The notes under the pieces: model-generated
Seen by the model: only the letters and a program-made list of their open reading frames with translations
Told to the model about the DNA's origin: nothing
The model's database searches: none
Shown: positions 31,412-31,535 of the stretch, in pieces
How the letters are laid out: the number at the start of each line of letters is the position of its first letter
How positions within the stretch are numbered: position 1 is the stretch's first letter
Source: Entrophospora sp. SA101
Taxonomy: Eukaryota > Glomeromycota > Glomeromycetes > Entrophosporales > Entrophosporaceae
Direction: 5' to 3'
Length of the DNA stretch: 31,535 bases
Assembly (NCBI GenBank): GCA_958430865.1
Contig: CAUDNR010000067.1
Coordinates: forward strand, 4,292 to 35,826
Position numbers and translations under genes: made by a program

Positions 31412-31477
31412 GTTAGGATCAATTATTTTACAAGTAAATATATAAAGATGAACACACCTATTTCATTGCTAAAATCA

Positions 31478-31511
<34 letters not shown>

Positions 31512-31535
31512 TGTTATTTGTTATTTTATTAAATT

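Larger units (their letters stand above)
27498..31535 (+). repeat. Large duplicated segment, copy 2 (runs off the window end)
   Basis: Same orientation and content as 5587-9644. Identity stretches to the last base of the window, so the true right end is not seen. Differences from copy 1 are a 21-bp shorter VNTR, one extra A at about 28965 and a few substitutions within the VNTR. The left boundary follows the hypothetical gene at 27017; the shared sequence begins at gattttgcagatg. Confidence 0.95.

Noticed and set aside
1..31535. tRNA, rRNA or other structured RNA genes
   Set aside because: No cloverleaf, A/B-box pair or rRNA-like conserved segment was recognised by eye; a covariance-model scan would be needed to exclude small ones.

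Overview
This window looks like a very AT-rich fungal scaffold, most probably from an arbuscular mycorrhizal fungus (Glomeromycotina, Rhizophagus-like). The visible grounds are short GT-AG introns, a fungal monopolin Csm1/Pcs1-type gene, a PIF1 helicase, a decayed TKL-type kinase and many transposon relics. Several degraded genes also match, from memory, large families expanded in Rhizophagus genomes. I could not search a database, so the assignment is an inference.

Layout. 300-2900 (-) is a ten-exon pseudogene of an expanded uncharacterised family, broken by three TGA codons and a 176-bp hAT-type MITE. A second MITE sits at its 5' end, followed by a small plus-strand ORF. 4030-4348 (-) is a fragment of a hAT (ZNF862-like) transposase. 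5587-9644 is a segment of about 4.06 kb repeated at 27498-31535. It holds a chimeric relic (a repetitive 'MKLEW' gene joined to two PIF1 exons), an (ATCAAC)n VNTR, several MITEs, an unknown two-exon ORF and the 5' half of the Csm1/Pcs1-like gene, whose complete version runs 9091-10149. An ALG5 fragment (10619-10804, -), a two-TM coiled-coil protein (12308-12742, +), four MITE-like inverted repeats and a decayed Tc1 element (14605-15881) follow. A run of ten Ns at 18195-18204 marks a scaffold join.

Right of the gap, 19488-19848 (-) is a degenerate kinase. 22099-24007 (-) is an Sbp1-like RRM-RGG-RRM gene carrying an exact 352-bp tandem duplication that truncates RRM2. 24826-26850 (+) is an intact eight-exon PIF1-family helicase and is the best-preserved gene here. 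27017-27577 (+) is a frameshifted hypothetical gene that runs into the second copy of the 4-kb repeat, and the window ends inside that repeat.

The genes do not form a pathway or operon. The window is a mosaic of a few housekeeping-type genes (PIF1, the RRM protein, Csm1/Pcs1) in a repeat-dominated, gene-decaying region. I found no convincing new multi-gene system. The most useful signals are the two duplications (either real or assembly faults) and a MITE family whose terminal repeats carry an outward-facing ATG that starts neighbouring ORFs.
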